Shown here: positions 24,239 through 32,383 of the stretch, one piece after another | Layout: the number at the start of each line of letters is the position of its first letter | Position numbering within the stretch: position 1 is the stretch's first letter | Origin: an uncultured Verrucomicrobia subdivision 3 bacterium | GTDB lineage: Bacteria > Verrucomicrobiota > Verrucomicrobiia > Limisphaerales > UBA11358 | DNA: 44,773 bases | NCBI GenBank assembly: GCA_903889895.1 | Contig: CAISYZ010000175.1 | Coordinates: 1 to 44,773, forward strand | Direction of reading: 5' to 3' | Notes under the pieces: model-generated | The model's input: only the letters and a program-made list of their open reading frames with translations | The model's database searches: none | Told to the model about the DNA's origin: nothing | Program-made: the position numbers and the translations under genes

Positions 24239-24732
24239 TTTAATCTGGCAATGGTTTCACCGAACGCGCGCGTGTAATCCGGCAGCCGGTCGCGGATGCC
24301 GTTCTCGGCGTAGTGCCGGCCTTCAATGCGCGAGCCGGGATGTTTCACCCGGCGGCGAAAAACGCCGTTGAAGAAAAGCGCCTTGCCATTCCTGGCTTCA
24401 ATGACGTGCGGCTTCGTGGTGCCGCCGTCTTCGAGAATGCCGGCATAGACGACGTTCGAGCCGATGCTCGACACGATTCCGTCGTCACCGAAGCGCGCCT
24501 TGCTCGCGCGCAACGAGCCGCGCAGGCGATTAGATTTCACGCGCAGGCCGTCCGGCGCGGTCGGCCCGTCGCCCGGCAGGCTCATGTAATCCTTCTGGAT
24601 GTGGCCGACCGTGAATTGGTTCTCGCGATCCGTCGTGCGCTGCAAGGCGGTCAACACCTGCGACGGGTCTGAAAGTTTTTTCAGATACGCCTCGGCGTCG
24701 CCGTTGAGTTCAACTTGGATTGGTTCGCTCAT
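24235..24732 (-). CDS. HK97 gp10-like head-tail joining protein
   Basis: The product has 165 residues. The pattern is that of phage virion morphogenesis/gp10-like proteins: an N-terminal helix (AEAYLKKLSDPSQVLTAL), a middle with NRLRGSLRASKARFGDDG, then SIGSNVVYAGILEDGGTTKP (the conserved vYA..hE.GG signature), and a basic C-terminal region (FRRRVKHPGSRIEGRHYAE) before a helix. Its start overlaps the upstream connector stop by four bases. It would sit at the head-tail junction during completion of the tail. Confidence 0.65.
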   Translation of the reverse strand: MSEPIQVELNGDAEAYLKKLSDPSQVLTALQRTTDRENQFTVGHIQKDYMSLPGDGPTAPDGLRVKSNRLRGSLRASKARFGDDGIVSSIGSNVVYAGILEDGGTTKPHVIEARNGKALFFNGVFRRRVKHPGSRIEGRHYAENGIRDRLPDYTRAFGETIARLK

Positions 24733-25400
24733 GTCAACTGGTAGCGTTTGTAACCTTCGAGAATGGCTTTCACTTCCGGGATGAGATCAAGGCCGGCGAG
24801 CGATTCGCTCGGCTGGCGCGTGTTGCTGCCGACCTCGGAAATCTTGTCGCCGATCTTGTCCACGGATTCCCACACCTTGCGCACCTGCATGAAGAAGGCG
24901 AACGCGAGATCGGCGGGTAGCAGAAATTTTGCCGGGTCAAGGCCGGCGGCGTTGTTGGTGATGTCTGCCGGCACCGTGTCGGGATAGCCGGCTTCGCCCG
25001 GGTCTTTTTGCGGCCACCAAAAACCGCCGTTGTAAGTCAGGCGCACCTGGATCGGATTGCGACCGAGCGTGTAGCCGAAATGGATCATGCCTTTTTCCTC
25101 GTCGGCGGCGAGCGGCTGGCCGGAAATATCCGTCCAGGCATCGGCGCGAAAATAGCGCAGCTCGACCGTGGTGAACTGCGTCACCAGCGGTCGGCGCGTG
25201 AACCAGAACGGACGGTCGCCGGTGAACACTTCCTGGATGCCCGCGCCATACATGAATTCGCGGTTGCAATAATTATCGAACGACTTGGCGACGCCGAGGC
25301 CGATGGCCGTCAGGCGCGTGTCAAAGTCGGTCGCGGAAACAAGCGCCGGTGCCAGCACGTTTTGCTTCAGTGTGATCAAATTGGAAAAGCCGACGTTCAT
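24729..25400 (-). CDS. gp6-like head-tail connector protein
   Basis: The product has 223 residues. Features of the gp6-like connector family are an N-terminal helix with TLKQNVLAPALVSATDFDTR, then the NYCNREFMYG segment close to the family's xYCnRxF, then VEVR-like strands (TTVELRYFRADAWTDISGQP, DEEKGMIHFGYTLGRNPIQV). A C-terminal helix follows (LPADLAFAFFMQVRKVWES). Gene order, directly below a small gene and the capsid genes, agrees. The start overlaps the stop of a 49-residue gene (ATGA). Confidence 0.7.
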   Translation of the reverse strand: MNVGFSNLITLKQNVLAPALVSATDFDTRLTAIGLGVAKSFDNYCNREFMYGAGIQEVFTGDRPFWFTRRPLVTQFTTVELRYFRADAWTDISGQPLAADEEKGMIHFGYTLGRNPIQVRLTYNGGFWWPQKDPGEAGYPDTVPADITNNAAGLDPAKFLLPADLAFAFFMQVRKVWESVDKIGDKISEVGSNTRQPSESLAGLDLIPEVKAILEGYKRYQLT

Positions 25401-25546
25401 TTTTTGAGTGGCGTTGGGCGCGTGACTTTGGGCGAGAGCAGTGAATGGTTGGGCGTGGGATGAAAGACCGCCACGGGACGCGGTTGGGGACGCGTGGTAA
25501 GTTCACGCGCTTTCACCATCCGGTCTCGTGGCGGTTGATTTAACAT
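25397..25546 (-). CDS. 49-residue basic/proline-rich small phage protein
   Basis: The minus-strand frame from 25546 ends in TGA overlapping the ATG of the connector gene (ATGA). The product starts MLNQPPRDRMVKARELTTRP and contains HPTPNHSLLSPK before a basic end. It is Pro-, Arg- and Lys-rich. The overlap coupling and gene-like composition support its being real; it may be a linker or decoration peptide. No family is recognised. Confidence 0.5.
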   Translation of the reverse strand: MLNQPPRDRMVKARELTTRPQPRPVAVFHPTPNHSLLSPKVTRPTPLKK

Positions 25547-25585
25547 GGCATTAACCTTTGGTTAATTGGCAGGTGTGGCACGCAC

Positions 25586-26419
25586 TTACGGGCCGGTGAC
25601 GGACTGTTTCCGTCCGACGATCACCGACAGGTTGGTGATGGCCGAGGCGTTGGCATTGCCGACCGTGTCCAGCCTGATCCAGCCGGCCTGGAAGCCGGTC
25701 ACATTAGTGCGGGTCGTGACCTGCGTGGTGCCGGCGGGCGTGACCGAGAGCGCCAGCACGCCCGTCGTCCAGTTCACCGCATCGTCACTCGCGCTCCAGC
25801 TCGTCGGCACGGCCGTGGTGCCCGCGCCGTTCAGCGCGAGGCTCAACTGGATGTCAAACGCGTTGTAGTTGCCGACCGCGAACACGCCGGGCGTGGTGAC
25901 CGTCGAGTTGGTCACATACGTCGGCTGGTTCGTCCAGATGCCGCTGATGTTCGACCAGTTGGCATTCGTAAGAATCACCGAGTTGGTGACGCCGACGTTG
26001 TAACTGTTCGTGGACGAGGCCGCGATGTTGTTGGTGCCGCCGTTCAAGCCCGCCACGGCCGGATAGTCGAACGCCGAGGCGTTGAATCCGCAGGCGAGCA
26101 GGCACGCAAACAACAACAGCGCGGCGGCTTTCTTGGCCGCTGCCGGCAATTTCAAAAAGCGCTGGAGCGCCTTGAACTGCCACTCATACACCTTGATGGT
26201 GTCGCCCTTCTTCACGGCGCGGCCATCAATTTGCGTATCGTCCGAGGCGACCACTTCGGTCTGCGCCGGTTCTTTCCAATTGTCCGTGGCTTCGATCACT
26301 TCGAGCAACGCTTTCGCGTTGGCGTAGAACTTGTCGTTGGTCGGAACCTGCTTCAGTTCCACCCACAACTTTTGCCGTTCCCCCAAATTGGAGGCGATGA
26401 TTTCGTTTTCAGTTTTCAT
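25586..26419 (-). CDS. Two-part protein with internal signal-like segment
   Basis: The product has 277 residues. The first 90 residues are cytoplasmic-like and charged (NLGERQKLWVELKQVPTNDK, then KKGDTIKVYEWQFKALQRFL). A strongly hydrophobic segment follows at about residues 97-112 (AAALLLFACLLACG), preceded by Lys residues and followed by NASAF, which looks like a signal-peptide cleavage region. The rest is Thr/Asn/Ser-rich beta (GGTNNIAASSTNSYNVGVTN), like secreted fibre or decoration proteins. It may be a gene fusion or a membrane-inserted protein; no start codon lies between the two parts. It sits between capsid and connector, where decoration proteins are common. Confidence 0.45.
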   Translation of the reverse strand: MKTENEIIASNLGERQKLWVELKQVPTNDKFYANAKALLEVIEATDNWKEPAQTEVVASDDTQIDGRAVKKGDTIKVYEWQFKALQRFLKLPAAAKKAAALLLFACLLACGFNASAFDYPAVAGLNGGTNNIAASSTNSYNVGVTNSVILTNANWSNISGIWTNQPTYVTNSTVTTPGVFAVGNYNAFDIQLSLALNGAGTTAVPTSWSASDDAVNWTTGVLALSVTPAGTTQVTTRTNVTGFQAGWIRLDTVGNANASAITNLSVIVGRKQSVTGP

Positions 26420-26495
26420 TGTTCAAATAATTTTCAGTTGGTCGGTTTCGGGAGCGGCCTCGGCTTCCGGCCTTGGCCGCTCCCACAATGGTTGC

Positions 26496-28082
26496 TTAAT
26501 TCGGCGCGGTCGTGAGAACCGCGAAGGGTTTAAGCGTGGTGCTGCCGGGCAGCGTGAGCATCTTGACGCCGGCGCGCACCAGGGCGCGGAAGGCGCGGAG
26601 GTTTTGCGGGAAGCCGATGTCGTCGCTGGTGGCGAGTTCCAAGTCGGCGCGGATCGCGACGGCCTGGCCTTCAGGATCGCCGAACACAAACGGCGTGGTG
26701 TTCGCACCGTCCGTGCTGGGCGCGACCGCCGTGGGATGGATCGGAGCGCCGAGGATGGAACCAATCGCGCCGGGATTCGGCACTTCGAGCCAGGTCTGGA
26801 AGATCGGGCGACCGTTGTTGTCGCGGATCAGCGCGGCCCGCGCAATGTTCTGGCTGTGCGCCCACCACATCGGTTTGCGGTTGAGGACCTCGGGCGACAC
26901 CGTGAGCGTCGTGTTCACGAAGTCATCGAGCTTCAGCGCCGGCACCGTGGTGCGGCCCGCACCGGCGACATACGCCAGGTTGGTGTTGGCCAGCGCCGCG
27001 TTGAAGAGTCCGACGTAGCCGGCATTGGTGGTGTCCTGGTTGCCGGTGCCGATGAAGGCAGCGGTGTCCAAGCCCCAATTGCTCGAGATGATCATCTGCT
27101 TCAGCGTATAGGGCGCGAGATCCACCGTGGAGTCGGCGAGCAGCTCGCGGCTGACATACATCAGCACGGCGAGCGTGTTGATCATCAGCAGCACCTGGCT
27201 GCCGGCGAACGCGCCGCTCGTGATGGTGGAACCTTCCGCCAGCGTGGACTGCGAACCGATCCAGTAGAACTGCGGACGCGCCGTGGAGACCGGCAGCACG
27301 TTGGTGCGAGCGCCGACGCGTTGCACGCCGAGGGAGGCGTAGTCGCCGTATTCCAGCAACAGATCATAGATCGTGTTGAAGGTGTCGGTCGGCACCGTCG
27401 CCTGGCCGAGGCCGGTGTCCACGCCGGTGAGCGCCTTCAGGTTGAAGATGCCTTCTTCCACGGCTTTGGCGAACGCCTTGTCGAGCGTCTTGATGCCAGG
27501 GCCGTCTTTGCTGATGGCATTCATGTAGCGGGCCAGCGCGTTGATGTTGAACGCGAACTCCTCGTTCGCCAGGGCGCGCTGGATCGGGTTGCGGAAACTG
27601 GAACGCGCGTTGAGCGCGATCTGCTTCTGGACTTTCTCCATCGCCTGCATCGTCTTGGCAAAGTCGTTGCAGGTGTTTTTGACTTTCGTCAAATCCTCCA
27701 GCGCCGCCTTCACTTCCTTGTCCGCGCGATCCATGTCCGTCATCACCTTCTGGATGTCGGTCTGTTGCTTCTCCTGATTTTTCGTCAGGGTTTCCACGCC
27801 CTTCAGGACTTTCGTCTCGAAGCCGTTACCATCCGCGCCGTCTTTGTCGCAGAGGATGCGCACGCCGCCCATGAAGGGGAACGCCGCACACGCGACACCT
27901 TTGCCGGCCACGCCGACCGCGCCGAAAAGAATTTTCGGCGAAGCGACTCCGATCAGCGCGAGCAGGGAAATGCCGAACGTCGGCACGGCGAGGCACAAGG
28001 CCACGAGCGTCAGCATCCCCAGGCCGAGATAGCCGAGAGCGCGCTGGCGCAGCTTGTATTTGTTGAGAGCAGTTTTTTTCAT
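26496..28082 (-). CDS. HK97-type major capsid protein with hydrophobic N-terminus
   Basis: The product has 528 residues. Residues about 17-70 are strongly hydrophobic (YLGLGMLTLVALCLAVPTFG, then SLLALIGVAS). A long coiled coil typical of the cleaved delta/scaffold domain follows (about 85-165, KNQEKQQTDIQKVMTDMDRA). From about residue 180 the HK97 fold is recognisable: ISKDGPGIKTLDKAFAKAVE, then QSTLAEGSTITSGAFAGSQV, MYVSRELLADSTVDLAPYTL, WGLDTAAFIGTG, WLEVPNPGAIGSILGAPIHP, and a closing ATSDDIGFPQNLRAFRALVR. Cleavage by the upstream protease should remove the N-terminal part. A hydrophobic leader in front of the scaffold is unusual. Confidence 0.7.
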   Translation of the reverse strand: MKKTALNKYKLRQRALGYLGLGMLTLVALCLAVPTFGISLLALIGVASPKILFGAVGVAGKGVACAAFPFMGGVRILCDKDGADGNGFETKVLKGVETLTKNQEKQQTDIQKVMTDMDRADKEVKAALEDLTKVKNTCNDFAKTMQAMEKVQKQIALNARSSFRNPIQRALANEEFAFNINALARYMNAISKDGPGIKTLDKAFAKAVEEGIFNLKALTGVDTGLGQATVPTDTFNTIYDLLLEYGDYASLGVQRVGARTNVLPVSTARPQFYWIGSQSTLAEGSTITSGAFAGSQVLLMINTLAVLMYVSRELLADSTVDLAPYTLKQMIISSNWGLDTAAFIGTGNQDTTNAGYVGLFNAALANTNLAYVAGAGRTTVPALKLDDFVNTTLTVSPEVLNRKPMWWAHSQNIARAALIRDNNGRPIFQTWLEVPNPGAIGSILGAPIHPTAVAPSTDGANTTPFVFGDPEGQAVAIRADLELATSDDIGFPQNLRAFRALVRAGVKMLTLPGSTTLKPFAVLTTAPN

Positions 28083-28117
28083 AATCAGTTTTCTATGTTG
28101 GTGACGGCCATCATCCG

Positions 28118-28804
28118 TCAGAGTTGTTTGATGGTGAGCTGCATTTCCAACAGGAACCGTTCGCGCGCCCGCTGCCGGGCCAGCAACACATCAGCGGGAT
28201 CGTCGGTGATGCTGGCGGTTTCACGTTTCGCGTGTTCTGCGGAAAATCTTTCGAGCGCGGCATCGTTCAGGATGCCGGCCTTGTAAGCCTTGGCCACGGC
28301 GTTCGGATTGGCCCCAATGACGCAGGCACTCAATTCCATCTGCTGCCATTCGAGAAACACCGCGCGCACGTCGGTGCCGGCGGCGACATTCATGTCCTTC
28401 AGCGCCGACTGGAACGCGGTCGGGTTGGAATCCCATTTCGTGACGTAGCTCACCGGCATGAAGCCGATGCTCACGGCTTTGAGGTAGCCGGCGACCGTCA
28501 TTTGAAATCCCCAATGCGCCATGAGATTGTCGCCGACATCAATCGCCCACTTGACCGTTTCGATCACTTGCCGATTCACGACGCGCCAATCAATCACGGC
28601 CCCCAGGCAGCAGCCGATGGTGTCGTATTGGTGCGAGTCCACGAACGGCGCATTTTTCTGGAAGCGGTCAAAGCGCGCGCCATCGGCCTTGACGATCTCG
28701 TTGTAGCTGTCGAGCGATTCGTCGCTGGCGATGTATTCGACGATGCCGGCTTTTTCATCAATGACCTTGACGACCGGATGGATTTGACGACGGAGCATTT
28801 TCAT
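28118..28804 (-). CDS. HK97-type prohead protease
   Basis: The product is 228 residues from the ATG at 28804 (ATGA overlap with a small upstream gene). The order of motifs is that of the HK97/U9-like serine protease: N-terminal DEKAGIVEYIASDESLDSYN, then the catalytic-His region FVDSHQYDTIGCCLG, and the catalytic-Ser strand KAVSIGFMPVSYV. A later ELSACVIGANPNAVAKAYKA region follows, as in the family. It cleaves the scaffold part of the capsid protein during maturation. The C-terminal 40 residues are helical (ARQRARERFLLEMQL). Gene order between portal and capsid agrees. Confidence 0.75.
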   Translation of the reverse strand: MKMLRRQIHPVVKVIDEKAGIVEYIASDESLDSYNEIVKADGARFDRFQKNAPFVDSHQYDTIGCCLGAVIDWRVVNRQVIETVKWAIDVGDNLMAHWGFQMTVAGYLKAVSIGFMPVSYVTKWDSNPTAFQSALKDMNVAAGTDVRAVFLEWQQMELSACVIGANPNAVAKAYKAGILNDAALERFSAEHAKRETASITDDPADVLLARQRARERFLLEMQLTIKQL

Positions 28805-29010
28805 AGGCGTGGCGGATTGATAACAGCGACCGGGATTTTGGAATTGAGATGCGCGGCCATCTCTTCGTTGCACGCGCGGCGATCCACCCGGTAAGTCAGC
28901 TTGCCGCCGGGTGTGTCGCCGGATACTTCCACTTTGCGACCGAGGCCGAGAAAGCCGGTGCGACGCACCGTCAGGCCAGGCTTCAATTTTTTGGTGAACT
29001 TTTTATTCAT
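28801..29010 (-). CDS. Small basic phage protein, unknown
   Basis: The product has 69 residues. A basic N-terminus (MNKKFTKKLKPGLTVRR) is followed by GFLGLGRKVEVSGDTPGGKL, a probable small beta fold, and RRACNEEMAAHLNS. It overlaps both neighbours (portal stop, protease start), so it is well embedded in the operon. No function is recognised. Confidence 0.5.
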   Translation of the reverse strand: MNKKFTKKLKPGLTVRRTGFLGLGRKVEVSGDTPGGKLTYRVDRRACNEEMAAHLNSKIPVAVINPPRL

Positions 29011-31327
29011 CGTCTTGCTCCTTGGGTTTCTGCACCGCGATCTGGATGCAATGGCAATTGATCACGTTGCCGGGCGAACCGGATTCGTCGCCGGGATACA
29101 TCAGCTCCTCGCCGTCCACGACAAACGGCTCGTCCACCGGAATGGGGTTGTCGCCATATTGTTCCTCGGCGGCGGCGTGCGCTTCCCGCACGGTCGGGCC
29201 GTGGCTGCTCAACCACGATTTGTATTCGACGCCGGCGGCAGTCATTGCCTCGTGCCGGCTGAATCCGTAAGCGGCGCTGGTTTCTGTCATGGCGATCCGC
29301 CGCGCCTCGTAATTGGAAAGATTGTTGAAGACGCCGCGCACGCGGTCGGAGAGTTCGTCAGTCGTCTCGCCTTTTTCAACGCCGGATTCCAGCGCCGTCT
29401 TAAGCTGGCCGAAGGCCGTGTCGCTCACGCCGGAAATTTTGTTGTCGCGCTGGCGGATGAAGGCCGTGACTTTGGCCGGCGGCATTTTCCACGGATCGTC
29501 CTGGCCGATCTCCTCGTAGAGTTCATCGCCGGCCCGTTGCATCACCGAGCGTGCGACCGGGTCAAGTGCCTGAAGCAGCTCACGGGAAAAATGCGCCTTG
29601 TCGAAAATAACTTCGACGAGCGATTTCACTTCAAGGTGCGGGACTTTGCTGTCCTGCGTTTTGGACGTGTGCGCCGCCGTGAGTTTTTTCAGCGCGCGGG
29701 CGCGATACTCGTTGAACAGCTTGGAGACTTTGCCCTGGTATTGTTTGATGGCCGCACCGCGCAGACGCATGTGCGATTCCCAAACCTGCTTGTTTTTTCC
29801 AGCGGCCTTGTGGTGCGTGTGGCCATGCGCGCGGCAACGCAGCGCTGCCAGCATCGCCTTCACTTCCGCCGGCTGCTCGTCGCCATCCGGTTCCGGCGGA
29901 TTGCCCGGCTCGTTGTTCTCTTCGCTGAAGTCGCCGGGCAACGGCGCGGGATTTACTTCGCCGGCTTCGTTGAGGACGGGCGTGACATTGATCGGCAGAT
30001 AGCCGACCTCCCAACCGGGATACTGCACCATTCCGAGCGCAAGATACTCGTTGATCTCTTCCATCGGCATTCCCTGGCTCGCGAGCTTGGCGATGGAGTC
30101 CAGGCGTTCCTTGCGGACTTCCTGCATACACGGATGCTCGTCCCAATTCAAACCGGCCTCGACGCGCTCGCCGGTCAGTTTGTAGATCAACTTCTCCAGC
30201 GCGCCGCAAAACTTCGCGCCGGTCGGGATGCAGGTGTTGATCAGGAGCTGGAACATATCGCTCGCGCTGCCGATGGAATAACTGGCCTTGATGTCCGCCA
30301 TGCTCGGCGGCACGCCGAACGCGATGTAAATCTCGTGGCGATTTTCCAGCCGTTGCGAAATGAACGCGGGATCAACACTCGCCAGCTCGGCGTTGTGCAA
30401 CTCCACTTCGCCGCCGACCACCACGTCGCGCGACTGGCCGCGCAGCGACGCCTCGCGCCGGGCCTTGAACTCCTGGATCAGTTGGGCGCGTTGCGAGTCG
30501 GTCGGCTGGCCACCCTTCACGGAAATGATCCGGGAGGTGTCGCCATTATTCGCCATCAGGTTGCGCGAGAATTTTCCCGCGAGCCAATCCGCCTCGGCGG
30601 CGATGTGTGCGGCGCGGTAGTTGCCGAGGCCGCGAAACTCGTCATAAGGATTCCAGCCGCGCAGCCGCACGACCTGATCCGGCAAAAGTTTCAGCGTCTT
30701 GCCGCCGGGCGCAGTGAACGTCCAGGCGATGATCTCGCCATCCTCGACGGTCGGACGCATCCGGTCGGGCCGGGCGACGCGGATCGGCGCGTGCGGATTT
30801 TCAGCGGCGGTCGGGAAGGGAATGCGGATGGCATCGTCCATCACCCAAAAACATTCCTGCATATTGAGCCAGCCGATGCTCGCCTCGACAAAGTCCTGGT
30901 AAGTGAGATCGCGCACCGGCTCTTTCAGCCACGCGGAAATCTGCGGAAGGTCGAGCAACTCGTCTTCGCTGCGATAAATAATTCCCCGCGATGTGGACAA
31001 TTGCTTCAGCGTCTTGCCCCGGCCCTTGCTCCGCACCTTCGTGCTGGACGGCTTGGTGAAGAGGATTTCGCAACTTGAAATGGGTTGGGAAATTTTCTGG
31101 ATGGCGCTCCGCACCCAGGGCGAGTCCGCGTAAGGCGTGTAAAGCGTCTCGGCGGTGCCGTATTCCATTGAGCGGGCAAACCAGAACGCCGGCACGCCCT
31201 GGGTAAAGCCGCCGGTGCCGATGGAAGCGTCGCCCGGATCGCGCCGAACCAGGGGCATCGCACCCCGCAAAAATGGATCGTTCGCCTTCAGCGCTTCGAT
31301 GGCTTGTCCGGTGATCGGCAGTTTCAT
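29003..31327 (-). CDS. Portal protein fused to Mu gpF/SPP1 gp7 head-morphogenesis domain
   Basis: The product is 774 residues from the ATG at 31327 (ATGA overlap with the HNH-like gene). Residues 1-430 are the portal: MKLPITGQAIEALKANDPFL, then DSPWVRSAIQKISQPISSCE, LPDQVVRLRGWNPYDEFRGL, SAFG-like ASYSIGSASDMFQLLIN, and the conserved EIYIAFGVPPSMAD. Residues about 560-774 are a MuF-type domain: YEEIGQDDPWKMPPAKVTAF, then ARRIAMTETSAAYGFSRHEA, and the closing GNVINCHCIQIAVQ with its Cys-His-Cys pattern. In most phages these are two genes. The long fusion would tie MuF delivery to the portal ring. Confidence 0.75.
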   Translation of the reverse strand: MKLPITGQAIEALKANDPFLRGAMPLVRRDPGDASIGTGGFTQGVPAFWFARSMEYGTAETLYTPYADSPWVRSAIQKISQPISSCEILFTKPSSTKVRSKGRGKTLKQLSTSRGIIYRSEDELLDLPQISAWLKEPVRDLTYQDFVEASIGWLNMQECFWVMDDAIRIPFPTAAENPHAPIRVARPDRMRPTVEDGEIIAWTFTAPGGKTLKLLPDQVVRLRGWNPYDEFRGLGNYRAAHIAAEADWLAGKFSRNLMANNGDTSRIISVKGGQPTDSQRAQLIQEFKARREASLRGQSRDVVVGGEVELHNAELASVDPAFISQRLENRHEIYIAFGVPPSMADIKASYSIGSASDMFQLLINTCIPTGAKFCGALEKLIYKLTGERVEAGLNWDEHPCMQEVRKERLDSIAKLASQGMPMEEINEYLALGMVQYPGWEVGYLPINVTPVLNEAGEVNPAPLPGDFSEENNEPGNPPEPDGDEQPAEVKAMLAALRCRAHGHTHHKAAGKNKQVWESHMRLRGAAIKQYQGKVSKLFNEYRARALKKLTAAHTSKTQDSKVPHLEVKSLVEVIFDKAHFSRELLQALDPVARSVMQRAGDELYEEIGQDDPWKMPPAKVTAFIRQRDNKISGVSDTAFGQLKTALESGVEKGETTDELSDRVRGVFNNLSNYEARRIAMTETSAAYGFSRHEAMTAAGVEYKSWLSSHGPTVREAHAAAEEQYGDNPIPVDEPFVVDGEELMYPGDESGSPGNVINCHCIQIAVQKPKEQDDE

Positions 31328-31731
31328 CGGCAAACCTCCTTGGCGGTCACGAAATTGGCCTTGGTGAGATTCAAATGATTGCCGTCCTTGAAACGGATGC
31401 GGCCTTCCACCGGCAGAATGAAACGGTGCATCATTACCTTCTCGCCAAAAATCCTGGCAAACACGCGCGGCTGGCCGTGGAAAAAACCGAGTTGCCAGCG
31501 ATGCTGGGAGAGCCGGGCAAAGTCTTCCCGGTCGCAATAAACAAACCCGGCTCCGCCAAACAGCCGGAGCGGGACGGCATCAGGCAGTTTGAGCGCAAAA
31601 TTTAACGGGGCATTAACGGCCTCAGCGCGCGATATGGGCGCTTGGACGGCCAAACGGCTGGCGTGAGAGCGGGAAATTGCCCAAGCGGCCTTTGCGGGCG
31701 CTGGCGGATAGGTGGAAAAAGTGTGGTTCAT
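31324..31731 (-). CDS. HNH-like protein with lost catalytic residues
   Basis: The product is 135 residues from the ATG at 31731, overlapping the terminase stop (ATGA). The C-terminal half follows the pattern of intron/phage HNH homing endonucleases: VYCDREDFARLSQHRWQLGF, then VFARIFGEKVMMHRFILPVE and RIRFKDGNHLNLTKANFVTA. In active members the last block reads DHxNGNxLDNR; here the Asp and His are replaced (RFKDGN). It is therefore probably a non-cleaving relative or a DNA-binding leftover. HNH proteins next to terminases are needed for packaging in some phages, which this position recalls. Confidence 0.5.
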   Translation of the reverse strand: MNHTFSTYPPAPAKAAWAISRSHASRLAVQAPISRAEAVNAPLNFALKLPDAVPLRLFGGAGFVYCDREDFARLSQHRWQLGFFHGQPRVFARIFGEKVMMHRFILPVEGRIRFKDGNHLNLTKANFVTAKEVCR

Positions 31732-32345
31732 ACGGTTGCGCACCAAAGTTCAACGCCGCGATCCATCAGGCCGTATTCCGCCATCTCGCCGGAAACGAAA
31801 GTGTCACCATGTTTGCCGTCCGGTTGCGGCTCACATTCGTAGCGCCCGGCGTTCTTCACCGTCAGGCGCTGATCCACTTTGAAGTATTCATCGCTCGGCA
31901 TCGCGTAGTGATTGTCATTGACCGCCGAGGAATAAATGTCGCCGAGCCACGTCTTGTAGTTGATGGCTTCCTTGTAACCCGCCGGCAACGGTTTGACCGA
32001 GCCGCCTTCGATCACCAGGTCAACCGGGATGAGGTCGCTCAACTCTTCCTGCACGCCCTGGCTGAAGAGCCGTTCGTTGCCGGCGGCGATGCAGAGCCGC
32101 GTGGCCGGGCCGCCAGCGGCGCGCTCACGCACCGCGCGCACCAAAGTCTTGATGCGATCCTTCTGGATGGATTCACGGCGTTCCTTCCACAGCACCACGA
32201 GGCGCTGGAACCGTTCGAGTCCGGTCTGCTCGGTCAGGCGAGTGGGATTTCTTTGATTCAGTCTGCCCCAACAAGTTTTAGCCGGCTCCGTTATGCCCGT
32301 TTCTGGTTGGCGTGAAAGGCGGGCTGATTCCGTCTGTAGAATCAA
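31728..32345 (-). pseudogene. C-terminal half of large terminase (Mu gp28-like), 5' truncated
   Basis: The minus-strand frame is homologous to gp28-like large terminase only from about base 32240 downward: TGLERFQRLVVLWKERRESI, then TRLCIAAGNERLFSQGVQEE, INYKTWLGDIYSSAVNDNHY, AMPSDEYFKVDQRLTVKNAG and CEPQPDGKHGDTFVSGEMAE. These belong to the RNase-H-fold nuclease half; the conserved DGKHGD and NDNHY are present. The ATPase half (Walker A and B) is missing, and the sequence upstream of 32240 is unrelated. Without it DNA packaging is impossible, so the prophage is defective at this end. Confidence 0.7.
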
Positions 32346-32383
32346 CCGAATTTGCGGTGTATGTCCGCTCTTGACTTGTGCAA

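Larger units (their letters stand above)
11795..32260 (-). mobile_element. Defective tailed-phage prophage (head and tail operon)
   Basis: All genes from 32260 down to about 12490 run on the minus strand in the canonical order of a long-tailed phage: terminase, portal-MuF, protease, capsid, connector, gp10-like, tail, fibres, tape measure, baseplate. Many overlap by 1-4 bases. The integrase (11733-12107) and the large terminase (31728-32345) are both fragments, and no lysis, replication or repressor gene lies inside. The prophage cannot be complete. It could persist as a remnant, a satellite resource or a gene-transfer-agent/tailocin-like particle. The boundaries are inferred from where host genes begin. 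Confidence 0.75.

Noticed and set aside
26331..28286. Long plus-strand open frame opposite capsid and protease genes
   Set aside because: The opposite strand encodes recognisable HK97-type capsid and protease proteins; the long frame is a by-product of high GC content.
28901..31078. 725-codon plus-strand open frame opposite the portal gene
   Set aside because: It is Arg/His-rich without any domain pattern; the minus strand encodes a clear portal-MuF protein.
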